The position numbers were made by a program, and so were the translations under genes. From the NCBI GenBank assembly GCA_945933905.1, contig CAMEQX010000118.1, forward strand, positions 1 to 5,286: a stretch of 5,286 nt of DNA. The letters run 5' to 3'. Shown piece after piece: positions 1 to 5,286 of the stretch (position 1 is the stretch's first letter; every line of letters starts with the position of its first letter). A model generated the notes under the pieces. It had not been told where the DNA came from. It searched no databases and was given only the letters and a program-made list of their open reading frames with translations. This stretch comes from an uncultured Clostridia bacterium. Lineage in GTDB: Bacteria > Bacillota > Clostridia > Oscillospirales > Ruminococcaceae.

Positions 1-141
1 CAGACCGCCGAAGCCGCCGATACCCGAGATGCAGCCGGGGATTTTCGTGCGCTCAACGTCTTCCTTCATAAGCTTTACGCTCTCGTAACCCGCCGTTACG
101 TCAACTCCCGCCGCCTTGTAGCTTTCACTGTAACTGTTCAT
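1..141 (-). CDS. purM: Phosphoribosylformylglycinamidine cyclo-ligase (AIR synthetase), N-terminal fragment
   Basis: The first 47 codons of a gene that runs off the low-coordinate edge of the window. The translation begins [20 protein letters not shown] and ends in the glycine-rich stretch [14 protein letters not shown]. The 'SYKAAGVD...AGYE' opening followed by a Gly-rich segment is the usual N-terminus of bacterial PurM. PurM closes formylglycinamidine ribonucleotide to aminoimidazole ribonucleotide (AIR) with ATP in the cytosol, step 5 of purine synthesis; the catalytic core lies beyond the window. The start is ATG at 141-139, with AAAGGAG at 154-148 and a 6-base spacer, which is strong. 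It lies 27 bases after the purF stop with no terminator between, so it is very probably co-transcribed. Seen: start, RBS and N-terminus. Inferred: that the full gene is intact. Confidence 0.93.
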   Translation of the reverse strand, partial: MNSYSESYKAAGVDVTAGYESVKLMKEDVERTKIPGCISGIGGFGGL

Positions 142-168
142 TTTTCTCTCCTTTGTAGTAGCTGCTGT

Positions 169-1593
169 TTATTCTTCAAATTTTGTTTCAAACTTATCCT
201 TGGGGATTTCATCGGGAACATCAATGGGATATTTTCCCGTGAAACAGCCCTTGCAGAAGCCGCATTTCGCGTTTTCCGCAATCTCGACAACACTCTCGGG
301 GCTCAAAAATCCGAGCGTGTCCGCGCCGATAATCTCGGCGATTTCCTCAACGGTGTGATGATTTGCGATAAGGTTTTTCTTGTTGTCGATATCGGTGCCG
401 AAGTAGCACTCGCTGATGAACGGCGGCGAGGAAATTCTCATGTGGATTTCCTTCGCGCCCGCGTTTCTCAGCAGTTTAACGACTTTAGCCGAGGTTGTTC
501 CGCGGACAATGCTGTCGTCAACGAGAACAACGCGCTTGCCCTTAACCGTTTCCGTGAGGATGTTCAGCTTGATTTTAACGGAATTTTCGCGCTGTCCCTG
601 AGTCGGCTGAATGAATGTTCTGCCGATGTAGCGGTTTTTGATAAAGCCAACTCCGTACGGAATACCCGACTCCTGCGAATAACCGAGCGCCGCGTCAAGT
701 CCGCTGTCGGGACAGCCGATAACCACATCCGCGTCAACGGGGTGCTGCTGCGCGAGAAAATGCCCCGCGCGAAGCCTTGCCTTGTGAACCGAAGCGCCCT
801 CGATAACCGAGTCGGGACGCGCAAAATACACGAACTCAAACACGCAAAGCGAGCTTTTCCCGCCGCAGTGCGTTTTTATACTGTCAAGACCGTTTTCATC
901 GATAACGATGATTTCGCCGGGCTCGATGTCGCGGACAAATTTCGCGCCGATGCAGTCAAACGCGCACGTTTCGCTTGCGACAACCCAGCCCTCGCCGTCG
1001 GGCAGTTCACCCAGCGCAAGCGGTCTGAAGCCGTTCGGGTCGCGGGCAGCAATCAGCTTTTTCGGCGACATAATTACCAGCGAATACGCGCCTTTAATGC
1101 GGTGCATCGCGCGCTCAACCGCCTGCTGAATAGACCCGCACTCCAAGCGCTCCCGCGTAATCGCGTAGGAGATAACCTCGGTGTCGCTTGTGGTGTGGAA
1201 AATCGCGCCGTGAAGCTCAAATTCCCTCCGCAAATCAAGCGCGTTGATAAGGTTTCCGTTGTGCGCGATTGCAAGCGAACCCTTGACGTGCCGAACCGTG
1301 AGCGGCTGGCAGTTTTCGGTGTTTACGCCGCCTGTTGTCGAGTAGCGAACGTGACCTATGGCGATTTTTCCGTCCTCGAATTCACCGAGATTTTTCTCGT
1401 TGAACACCTCGTTCACCAAGCCAACGCCCTTGCGCGTTTTAAACACGCCGCGCTCGTTTACGACAATTCCGCAGCTCTCCTGACCGCGATGCTGCAAAGC
1501 GTAAAGTCCAAAATATACCGAAGAAGCAACGTTTGCGGGCTTATTCGAGTAAATCCCGAAAACGCCGCACTCCTCATGAATGTTTCCCGACAA
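169..1593 (-). CDS. purF: Amidophosphoribosyltransferase (glutamine PRPP amidotransferase)
   Basis: Catalyses the committed step of de novo purine synthesis: PRPP plus glutamine to 5-phosphoribosylamine. Residues are numbered from the longest start (GTG at 1620, 483 aa). The N-terminal Ntn glutaminase domain has nucleophile Cys18 in HEECGVFGIY, then HRGQES (44-49), HVRYSTTGG (90-98), HNGN (120-123) and TSDTE (144-148). The C-terminal phosphoribosyltransferase domain has the flexible loop KNRYIGRTF (328-336) and PRPP motif VVLVDDSIVRGT (364-375). Cys259, Cys405, Cys456 and Cys459 match the Fe-S ligands of Bacillus-type PurF. Such enzymes are made with a propeptide removed to expose the cysteine. 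I place the start at TTG 1593, because AAAGGAAA (1608-1601) precedes it and gives an 8-residue leader before the cysteine. GTG 1620 has no visible ribosome site and would give 17. The function is secure; the start is not. It follows the paralog and precedes purM by 27 bases. Confidence 0.95.
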   Translation of the reverse strand: MSGNIHEECGVFGIYSNKPANVASSVYFGLYALQHRGQESCGIVVNERGVFKTRKGVGLVNEVFNEKNLGEFEDGKIAIGHVRYSTTGGVNTENCQPLTVRHVKGSLAIAHNGNLINALDLRREFELHGAIFHTTSDTEVISYAITRERLECGSIQQAVERAMHRIKGAYSLVIMSPKKLIAARDPNGFRPLALGELPDGEGWVVASETCAFDCIGAKFVRDIEPGEIIVIDENGLDSIKTHCGGKSSLCVFEFVYFARPDSVIEGASVHKARLRAGHFLAQQHPVDADVVIGCPDSGLDAALGYSQESGIPYGVGFIKNRYIGRTFIQPTQGQRENSVKIKLNILTETVKGKRVVLVDDSIVRGTTSAKVVKLLRNAGAKEIHMRISSPPFISECYFGTDIDNKKNLIANHHTVEEIAEIIGADTLGFLSPESVVEIAENAKCGFCKGCFTGKYPIDVPDEIPKDKFETKFEE

Positions 1594-1597
1594 AAAA

Positions 1598-1608
1598 TCA
1601 TTTCCTTT
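1598..1608 (-). promoter_or_regulatory. Ribosome binding site favouring a TTG start for purF
   Basis: The minus strand reads AAAGGAAATGA here. The AGGA core (1606-1603) sits 9 bases before an in-frame TTG (1593-1591). The upstream GTG (1620-1618) is preceded by an A/T-rich stretch with no purine-rich match to 16S rRNA, and an in-frame TAA at 1629-1627 rules out anything longer. The ATG inside this site is out of frame. The site therefore favours TTG, but this is inference without expression data. Confidence 0.5.
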
Positions 1609-1644
1609 CTTGTCCCGCACACACTTTTATATATCTATATCTGT

Positions 1645-3072
1645 TTAATCCTGTTTGCCGTTCCAACAGTAAGTGCAGAGCTTGCATTCGGGAAGTCCGA
1701 CCGCCTTCTCCGTACCCTCGAGGAACTGGAATTCAAGCGAAGTGAGCTTCAAGCGGCGGCAGATTTCATCTCTGAGGCGCTTTCCGCGTTCGGTTTTGGA
1801 GTCGGCGTATTCCCGTATGTATTTTACGCCCTCTTCGCCCTCGTATTCGTGAATAATTCTCCGCGCGATAAGGTCAAGCTCGGAGGTGCTGCGCGAGAAA
1901 TTCAGGTACTTGCAGCCGTACATAATCGGCGGGCAAGCCGAGCGCATATGAACCTCTTTTGCTCCGTTCTCGTAGAGGAACTCAACCGTTTCGCGCATCT
2001 GCGTTCCTCTGACAATGCTGTCGTCAACGAAAAGCAGCTTCTTTCCCTCGATAAGCTCGTGCACGGGAATAAGCTTCATCTTCGCGACTTTGTTTCTCAT
2101 CGCCTGACTTTGCGGCATAAAGCTGCGCGGCCAAGTGGGAGTGTATTTTATAAAAGGTCTCGCAAACGGGATACCGCTGCGGTTTGCATAGCCGATTGCG
2201 TGAGGAATACCCGAATCGGGCACGCCGCACACATAGTCAACATCGGGAAGCGTTCCGTTTTCGATGTCGTACTCAGCCATAATCTGACCGTTTCTCGCGC
2301 GCATTACCTCAACGTTCACGCCCTCGTAAACCGAGTTCGGATAGCCGTAATAAGTCCACAAAAACGTGCAGATACGCAAATTATCGGGATTTCCCTCGCC
2401 GATAACCTCAACGCTGTCCGCGGTTATCTTGACGATTTCCGCCGGCTGAAGCTCACGATAGGTCTTGTAGCCGAGCTTCTGGAAAGCAAAGCTCTCAAAC
2501 GAAACGCAATATCCGTCGTCGCTCTTTCCGATTATAATAGGCAAACGACCGTACTTGTCGCGCGCCGCGATAATGCAGTCTTCCGTGAGGATAAGCAGCG
2601 ACATTGTTCCGTCAATTCGGTCTTGTGCATATCGAATACCCTCGGCAAAGCTGTCCTTTTGAGCAATCAGCGCGCCGATAAGCGCCGAGGAGTTCACCTT
2701 GCTGCTGCTCATAGTTTCAAAGCTTGCGAGCCTGCTGTCGAAAAACTCATCGCAAAGCTCGTCCGCGTTGTTGATGATACCGATGTTGCAGACGGCGATG
2801 CTGCCGAGCTTCGAGCGCAGGAGAATGGGCTGCGGGTCGGTATCGCTTATGCAGCCGATGCCGATATTTCCCGACATACCCTCGATATCCTGTTCAAACT
2901 TTGTTCTGAACGGGGAATTTTCTATGCTGTGAATTCCCCTCTGGAAGCCCTTTTCGGGTGAATACACGGTCATACCGCCGCGTCTTGTACCCAAGTGCGA
3001 GTGATAGTCCGTTCCGAAAAAAACGTCCTCAACGCAGCTTCTCTTCAAAGCCGCTCCAAAAAATCCGCCCAT
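1645..3072 (-). CDS. PurF-like amidophosphoribosyltransferase paralog lacking the glutaminase cysteine
   Basis: A 475-residue protein with the full PurF domain order but a degenerate glutaminase half. It opens MGGFFGAALK, so the position of the nucleophilic Cys in the usual CG(V/F)FG is Gly2. HLGTRRGG (26-33) replaces LQHRGQES, IGCISDTDPQP (72-82) has lost the arginine of HVRYST, and CNIGI (95-99) replaces AHNGN. The phosphoribosyltransferase half is better kept: GVPDSGIPHAIGY (283-295) and the PRPP motif LLFVDDSIVRGT (346-357). The loop KYTPTWPRSF (309-318) differs from KNRYIGRTF. Cys235, Cys387, Cys466 and Cys469 align with the Fe-S ligands. The ATG at 3072 has GGTGA (3082-3078) 5 bases upstream. 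It lies 38 bases after purC and just before purF. I recall similar proteins annotated as amidophosphoribosyltransferase in Clostridia. It could be an ammonia-dependent enzyme or a regulatory partner of PurF; its function is not known to me. Confidence 0.88.
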   Translation of the reverse strand: MGGFFGAALKRSCVEDVFFGTDYHSHLGTRRGGMTVYSPEKGFQRGIHSIENSPFRTKFEQDIEGMSGNIGIGCISDTDPQPILLRSKLGSIAVCNIGIINNADELCDEFFDSRLASFETMSSSKVNSSALIGALIAQKDSFAEGIRYAQDRIDGTMSLLILTEDCIIAARDKYGRLPIIIGKSDDGYCVSFESFAFQKLGYKTYRELQPAEIVKITADSVEVIGEGNPDNLRICTFLWTYYGYPNSVYEGVNVEVMRARNGQIMAEYDIENGTLPDVDYVCGVPDSGIPHAIGYANRSGIPFARPFIKYTPTWPRSFMPQSQAMRNKVAKMKLIPVHELIEGKKLLFVDDSIVRGTQMRETVEFLYENGAKEVHMRSACPPIMYGCKYLNFSRSTSELDLIARRIIHEYEGEEGVKYIREYADSKTERGKRLRDEICRRLKLTSLEFQFLEGTEKAVGLPECKLCTYCWNGKQD

Positions 3073-3110
3073 TTATTTCACCACATTCCGAGTTTTTAAT
3101 TTTTTCAGAA

Positions 3111-3827
3111 TCATTTTGCAGACATAATTCTCTTCATAATCTCGTTGTACGCGTCCTCAACGCCGCCCATATCGCGACGGAAGCGGTCCTTGTCGAGCTT
3201 CTCGTGAGTTGTGGAGTCCCAGAAACGACAAGTATCGGGAGAAATCTCGTCTGCGAGAAGGATTTTGCCGTGGAAACGACCAAACTCAATCTTGAAGTCA
3301 ATCAAATCAATGTTGAGCTTCTTGAAGAAGCCGAGCATAAACTCGTTCACCTTGAACGCATACTTTGCAATTTCATCGATTTCCTCTTTGGTTGCAAGAC
3401 CGAGACCGAGCGCGTAGTAATCGTTGATGAAGGGGTCGCCGAGGTCGTCGTTCTTGTAGCTGAATTCGAGAGTCGGGCACTTGAGAGGAGTTCCCTCAGC
3501 GATACCGAGTTTCTTTGAAAAGCTGCCCGCAGCAACGTTTCTCACGATAACCTCAAGAGGCACGATTTCAACCTTTTTAACAAGCGTTTCTCTGTCGGAA
3601 AGCTCTTCAACAAGGTGAGTGGGAACGCCCTCTTTTTCAAGCAGGCTGAACATAAAGTTGGTCATCTTGTTGTTGATGACGCCCTTTCCTACGATTGTTC
3701 CCTTCTTCTCGCCGTTGAAAGCGGTTGCGTCGTCCTTGTAGTCAACGATAACGTAATCGGGATTGTTGGTAGCAAATACCTTCTTGGCCTTGCCCTCGTA
3801 AAGCTGTTCCATTTTTGTGTAATTCAT
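3111..3827 (-). CDS. purC: Phosphoribosylaminoimidazole-succinocarboxamide synthase (SAICAR synthetase)
   Basis: Joins aspartate to CAIR using ATP to give SAICAR, in the cytosol, directly after the PurE step. The 238-residue length is normal for bacterial PurC. The ATP-binding N-terminus is [10 protein letters not shown] (9-18), followed by [12 protein letters not shown] (31-42) and the family signature [15 protein letters not shown] (88-102). GDPFI (130-134), LIDFKIEFG (175-183) and [12 protein letters not shown] (193-204) follow, then LDKDRFRRD (211-219). All are full-strength matches to Bacillus-type PurC, and no key residue appears lost. The start is ATG at 3827 with AGGAG (3839-3835) and a 7-base spacer, a strong site. 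It lies 54 bases after purE and 38 bases before the PurF paralog, in the same direction, so it is an internal operon gene. The purE-purC order is standard in clostridial pur operons. Confidence 0.97.
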   Translation of the reverse strand: MNYTKMEQLYEGKAKKVFATNNPDYVIVDYKDDATAFNGEKKGTIVGKGVINNKMTNFMFSLLEKEGVPTHLVEELSDRETLVKKVEIVPLEVIVRNVAAGSFSKKLGIAEGTPLKCPTLEFSYKNDDLGDPFINDYYALGLGLATKEEIDEIAKYAFKVNEFMLGFFKKLNIDLIDFKIEFGRFHGKILLADEISPDTCRFWDSTTHEKLDKDRFRRDMGGVEDAYNEIMKRIMSAK

Positions 3828-3881
3828 AAAAATTCTCCTTTTCTTTAATTGTTCACGGCAAAGCCGAGTAAAGTCATAAGT

Positions 3882-4385
3882 TTAGTCCTCGGACTGAAGC
3901 TGCTCTTGGAGCTTTCTGTCCTTCTCGTTGATTTTGTCAATCATCTTGCGCTTTTCAACGCTGAGCTGAGCCTCAAGCGCCTCGTTGCTGAGAGCGAGCA
4001 TCTGAACTGCGAGAATAGCCGCATTTTCCGCGCCGTCAACCGCAACCGTAGCCACGGGAATTCCCGTAGGCATCTGCACTGTCGCAAGCAGCGCGTCCAT
4101 TCCGTCGAAATTCTTGCTCGAGCAAGGAATTCCGATAACGGGAAGGGTTGTGTGCGCCGCAACAACTCCCGCGAGATGCGCCGCCATACCCGCCGCGCAG
4201 ATAATCACGCCTATGCCGTTTCCTCTCGCCTTTTCCGCGTACTCGCAAACGGCTCTGGGGGTTCTGTGCGCGGACATAATCCTGCACTCATACTCCAGCC
4301 CGAAGCTCTTGATTTTGTCAAGCGCCTTTCTTACAACGGGCAAATCGCTGTCGCTGCCCATAATAACCGCAACCTTTTTTGCCAT
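3882..4385 (-). CDS. purE: N5-carboxyaminoimidazole ribonucleotide mutase (class I PurE)
   Basis: Moves the carboxyl group of N5-CAIR to carbon 4, giving CAIR for PurC. The protein is 167 residues long. It opens with MAKKVAVIMGSDSDLP; GSDSD (10-14) binds the ribonucleotide phosphate. SAHRTP (38-43) carries His40, equivalent to the catalytic histidine. AAGMAAHLAG (64-73), GIPC (85-88) and the ATVQMPTGIPVATVAV region (101-116) are class I features. Class II (AIR carboxylase) proteins normally have a different AGRSNAL-type segment here. The C-terminal 30 residues are charged and helix-like (EKRKMIDKINEKDRKLQ). The start is ATG at 4385 with AAAGGAAG (4400-4393) 7 bases upstream. An open frame continues upstream to a TTG at 4466, but that passes through the terminator hairpin and lacks conserved sequence. 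It is the first main gene of the operon, about 195 bases from the predicted transcription start. Class I enzymes need PurK, which is not visible here. Confidence 0.97.
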   Translation of the reverse strand: MAKKVAVIMGSDSDLPVVRKALDKIKSFGLEYECRIMSAHRTPRAVCEYAEKARGNGIGVIICAAGMAAHLAGVVAAHTTLPVIGIPCSSKNFDGMDALLATVQMPTGIPVATVAVDGAENAAILAVQMLALSNEALEAQLSVEKRKMIDKINEKDRKLQEQLQSED

Positions 4386-4413
4386 ATCAAAACTTCCTTT
4401 CAAAAATAGTTTC

Positions 4414-4446
4414 AAATAAAAATAGCTGTATAATGCAATACAGCTA
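4414..4446 (-). terminator. Candidate intrinsic terminator / attenuator upstream of purE
   Basis: The minus strand forms a perfect 9-bp hairpin, TAGCTGTAT (4446-4438) with ATACAGCTA (4431-4423) around the loop TGCATT. It is followed at once by TTTTTATTT (4422-4414). The run of T lies only on the minus-strand side, so it would stop transcripts heading into purE, 29 bases before the purE ATG. The stem has three G-C pairs and is fairly weak, suiting conditional rather than complete termination. Its first three bases are the stop codon of the upstream leader ORF. An upstream segment at 4473-4464 can pair with the 3' arm instead (10 pairs, three of them G-U). The attenuator role is inferred; hairpin and T-run are seen directly. 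Confidence 0.55.
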
Positions 4447-4521
4447 AAAATCGGTTTTTCGTGCAACTATTCCGTAAAAATAACTCAAATTTCTGCAAGA
4501 CAAACACTTTTCCCAAAACAT
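4444..4521 (-). CDS. Candidate 25-residue leader peptide of the pur operon
   Basis: A short ORF in the 5' leader, between the predicted promoter and purE. It encodes MFWEKCLSCRNLSYFY followed by GIVARKTDF and ends with TAG at 4446-4444. Support is positional: a strong AGGAG (4535-4531) lies 9 bases before the ATG, the ORF starts about 60 bases after the predicted transcription start, and its stop codon forms the start of the terminator stem. A ribosome finishing this ORF would cover the stem's 5' arm. The peptide has two cysteines (residues 6 and 9) and is rich in aromatics (Phe2, Trp3, Tyr14, Phe15, Tyr16, Phe25). There is no run of a single amino acid, so no sensed amino acid is obvious. 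It has no recognised domain, and a chance ORF of this length is quite possible. Conservation in related genomes would decide. Confidence 0.4.
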   Translation of the reverse strand: MFWEKCLSCRNLSYFYGIVARKTDF

Positions 4522-4586
4522 CGCTTTGTTCTCCTGTCAAAAAATGGTATTTTCACGCCTAAAGTTACAAATAAACCCTCATTATT

Positions 4587-4615
4587 ATTTTACTATAAAT
4601 CTCGCAAAATTGCAA
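4587..4615 (-). promoter_or_regulatory. Sigma-A-type promoter of the pur operon
   Basis: On the minus strand the -35 box TTGCAA (4615-4610) and the -10 box TAAAAT (4592-4587) are separated by exactly 17 bases, close to the TTGACA/TATAAT consensus. Transcription should begin near 4580, giving a leader of about 195 bases before the purE ATG. The promoter lies about 35 bases after the stop of the HD-domain gene, so the pur genes have their own start even though the upstream gene points the same way. I see no purine, PRPP or ZTP riboswitch core in the leader and no clear pair of PurR boxes near the promoter. Confidence 0.72.
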
Positions 4616-4649
4616 GGGGTTTTTAAAATTTTTTCAAAAAACCGCGAAA

Positions 4650-5286
4650 TCAGAGAATTCTCGAATTGTTTATGACAACGCCGAAGGTTACTCCGAGGGA
4701 TTGAGCGGCGGTACGGCAGACGCTCATTCTTGAGAGGAAAATCTCGAAATACTCCATCACCGAGCTGATTTTGAGGTCGATTTTGAGGCTGAGTATAAGC
4801 TCCTTGTTGTCGTTTGTGAACATCAGCTCAGAGCTTTCCACGGCGTAATTCACGCGGTCGTGGATATCAGCGGCAAGATTTTCGCTGCTCGGGACAAACG
4901 GCTGCCCGTTTTCCCCGCGAACGCGCGTTCTGCGGACATCGGACTTATCCGCGATAATCAGCGCCGCGGCAATCGGGGTTACGGGAGAAGCGCTGCCCTC
5001 GTCGTGATTGCCGATTGCGGAAATAACGCGGGTTATCTCCTCGGCGGGCATTCCGAGCTTATCCAGCAGCCGAAACGCCATAACAGCGCCCGTCTGCGCG
5101 TGACCGACGCGGTTCACGACGTTGCCGATATCGTGAAGATAAGCGGCAATCTGCGCCAGCTCGCAGGTTCTCGCGTCATAGCCGAGCGTGTTCAAAATCA
5201 TAAACGCGTTTGCCGCCGAGCGCTCAACGTGCGCCTTTGAATGCTCCGTGTAGCCGATAGCCGAAAGCGCAGAGTCCGCGAATTTG
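4650..5286 (-). CDS. HD-domain metal-dependent phosphohydrolase, 5' end outside window
   Basis: The frame is open from the window edge to TGA at 4652-4650, giving 211 visible residues. It includes sequence upstream of the first ATG (5201) that is clearly part of the domain: GYTEHSKAHVERSAANAF just precedes that Met. Counting from the window edge, metal-ligand candidates are His15/His19, His51-Asp52 in YLHDIGN, His62 in GHAQTGA, His94-Asp95 in GNHDEG, and Asp113/Asp116 in ADKSDVRR. This spacing resembles HD and HD-GYP-like hydrolases, which cut phosphate esters of nucleotides or cyclic nucleotides. After the domain come IHDRVNYAVE and a 60-residue tail with SVMEYFEIFLSRM. Similar small proteins of about 220 residues are common in Clostridia, so perhaps only 10 to 35 residues are missing. 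The substrate is unknown. No strong terminator follows, so some read-through into the pur leader is possible. The adjacency to pur genes may be coincidental. Confidence 0.85.
   Translation of the reverse strand, partial: KFADSALSAIGYTEHSKAHVERSAANAFMILNTLGYDARTCELAQIAAYLHDIGNVVNRVGHAQTGAVMAFRLLDKLGMPAEEITRVISAIGNHDEGSASPVTPIAAALIIADKSDVRRTRVRGENGQPFVPSSENLAADIHDRVNYAVESSELMFTNDNKELILSLKIDLKISSVMEYFEIFLSRMSVCRTAAQSLGVTFGVVINNSRIL

Noticed and set aside
1621..1660. Possible internal promoter before purF (TATAGATATATA)
   Set aside because: The -10-like stretch has no -35 box at suitable spacing, and A/T-rich gaps in this operon readily mimic a -10.
355..2961. Very long plus-strand ORF (868 codons) spanning antisense to both purF genes
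   Set aside because: It is in exact codon register with both purF and its paralog, which share one frame, so it stays open simply because those genes use no TTA, CTA or TCA codons there. The minus-strand proteins have clear family motifs; the plus-strand translation shows none and crosses the intergenic gap.
169..3072. Recent tandem duplication or frameshifted split of one purF gene
   Set aside because: Both ORFs are full length, each with both domains, and they differ strongly outside the PRPP motif, so this is neither a recent copy nor a broken gene.
3854..3868. Small hairpin between purE and purC (CGGC, 3-base loop, GCCG)
   Set aside because: The stem is only 4 bp with no T-run after it, so it does not support a terminator.
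4386..4466. N-terminal extension of purE back to a TTG at 4466
   Set aside because: The extra 27 residues run through the terminator hairpin and T-run, are unlike PurE N-termini, and the ATG at 4385 has its own good ribosome binding site.
4386..4580. Purine, PRPP (ykkC-type) or ZTP riboswitch in the purE leader
   Set aside because: I looked for the conserved core segments of these classes and saw none; the leader is AT-rich and its only clear hairpin is the terminator.
4448..4650. PurR-box-like sequences (AAAACCGA near 4452-4459 on the minus strand; AAAACCGCGAAAT near 4638-4650 on the plus strand)
   Set aside because: Only the AAAACCG part fits the Bacillus PurBox, and the two copies are almost 200 bases apart, one well inside the leader. 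AT-rich DNA gives such partial matches by chance.
4620..4662. Terminator for the HD-domain gene (GAGAATTCTC palindrome; GGTTTTT...AAAAACC)
   Set aside because: The first has no loop and lies over the stop codon. The second is a nearly all A-T stem with a long loop and is followed by CCTTGC, not a T-run.

Overview
The window is a stretch of a bacterial de novo purine biosynthesis operon, all on the minus strand. Gene content and order (purE, purC, purF-like paralog, purF, purM), Bacillus-type PurF proteins with a short propeptide and Fe-S cysteines, strong AGGAG-type ribosome binding sites, and AT-rich intergenic DNA between genes of moderate GC suggest an anaerobic Firmicute of class Clostridia, probably a Ruminococcaceae/Oscillospiraceae or Lachnospiraceae relative. 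This placement is inferred from family resemblance; no database search was run.

Reading along the transcribed (minus) strand from high to low coordinates: (1) 5286-4650 is the 3' part of an HD-domain phosphohydrolase gene whose start lies outside the window. (2) 4649-4386 is a 264-base AT-rich region. It holds a good sigma-A-type promoter (TTGCAA, 17-base spacer, TAAAAT), a candidate 25-codon leader ORF with its own strong ribosome binding site, and a 9-bp hairpin followed by a T-rich run, whose 5' arm starts with the leader's stop codon. Together these look like a transcription attenuator in front of the operon. (3) 4385-3882 is purE. (4) 3827-3111 is purC. (5) 3072-1645 is a PurF paralog that has lost the catalytic cysteine and other glutaminase residues but keeps the PRPP site and Fe-S cysteines. 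(6) About 1593 (or 1620) to 169 is an orthodox purF. (7) 141-1 is the first 47 codons of purM, cut by the window edge.

The genes act in one pathway. PurF makes 5-phosphoribosylamine from PRPP and glutamine (step 1), PurM makes AIR (step 5), PurE converts N5-CAIR to CAIR, and PurC adds aspartate to give SAICAR. Gaps between genes are 27 to about 54 bases with no clear terminator, consistent with one transcript starting near 4580. Nothing convincing is encoded on the plus strand; a very long plus-strand ORF is an in-register shadow of the two purF genes.

The two points most worth following up are the glutaminase-dead PurF paralog beside the true purF, and the leader-ORF/terminator arrangement upstream of purE.
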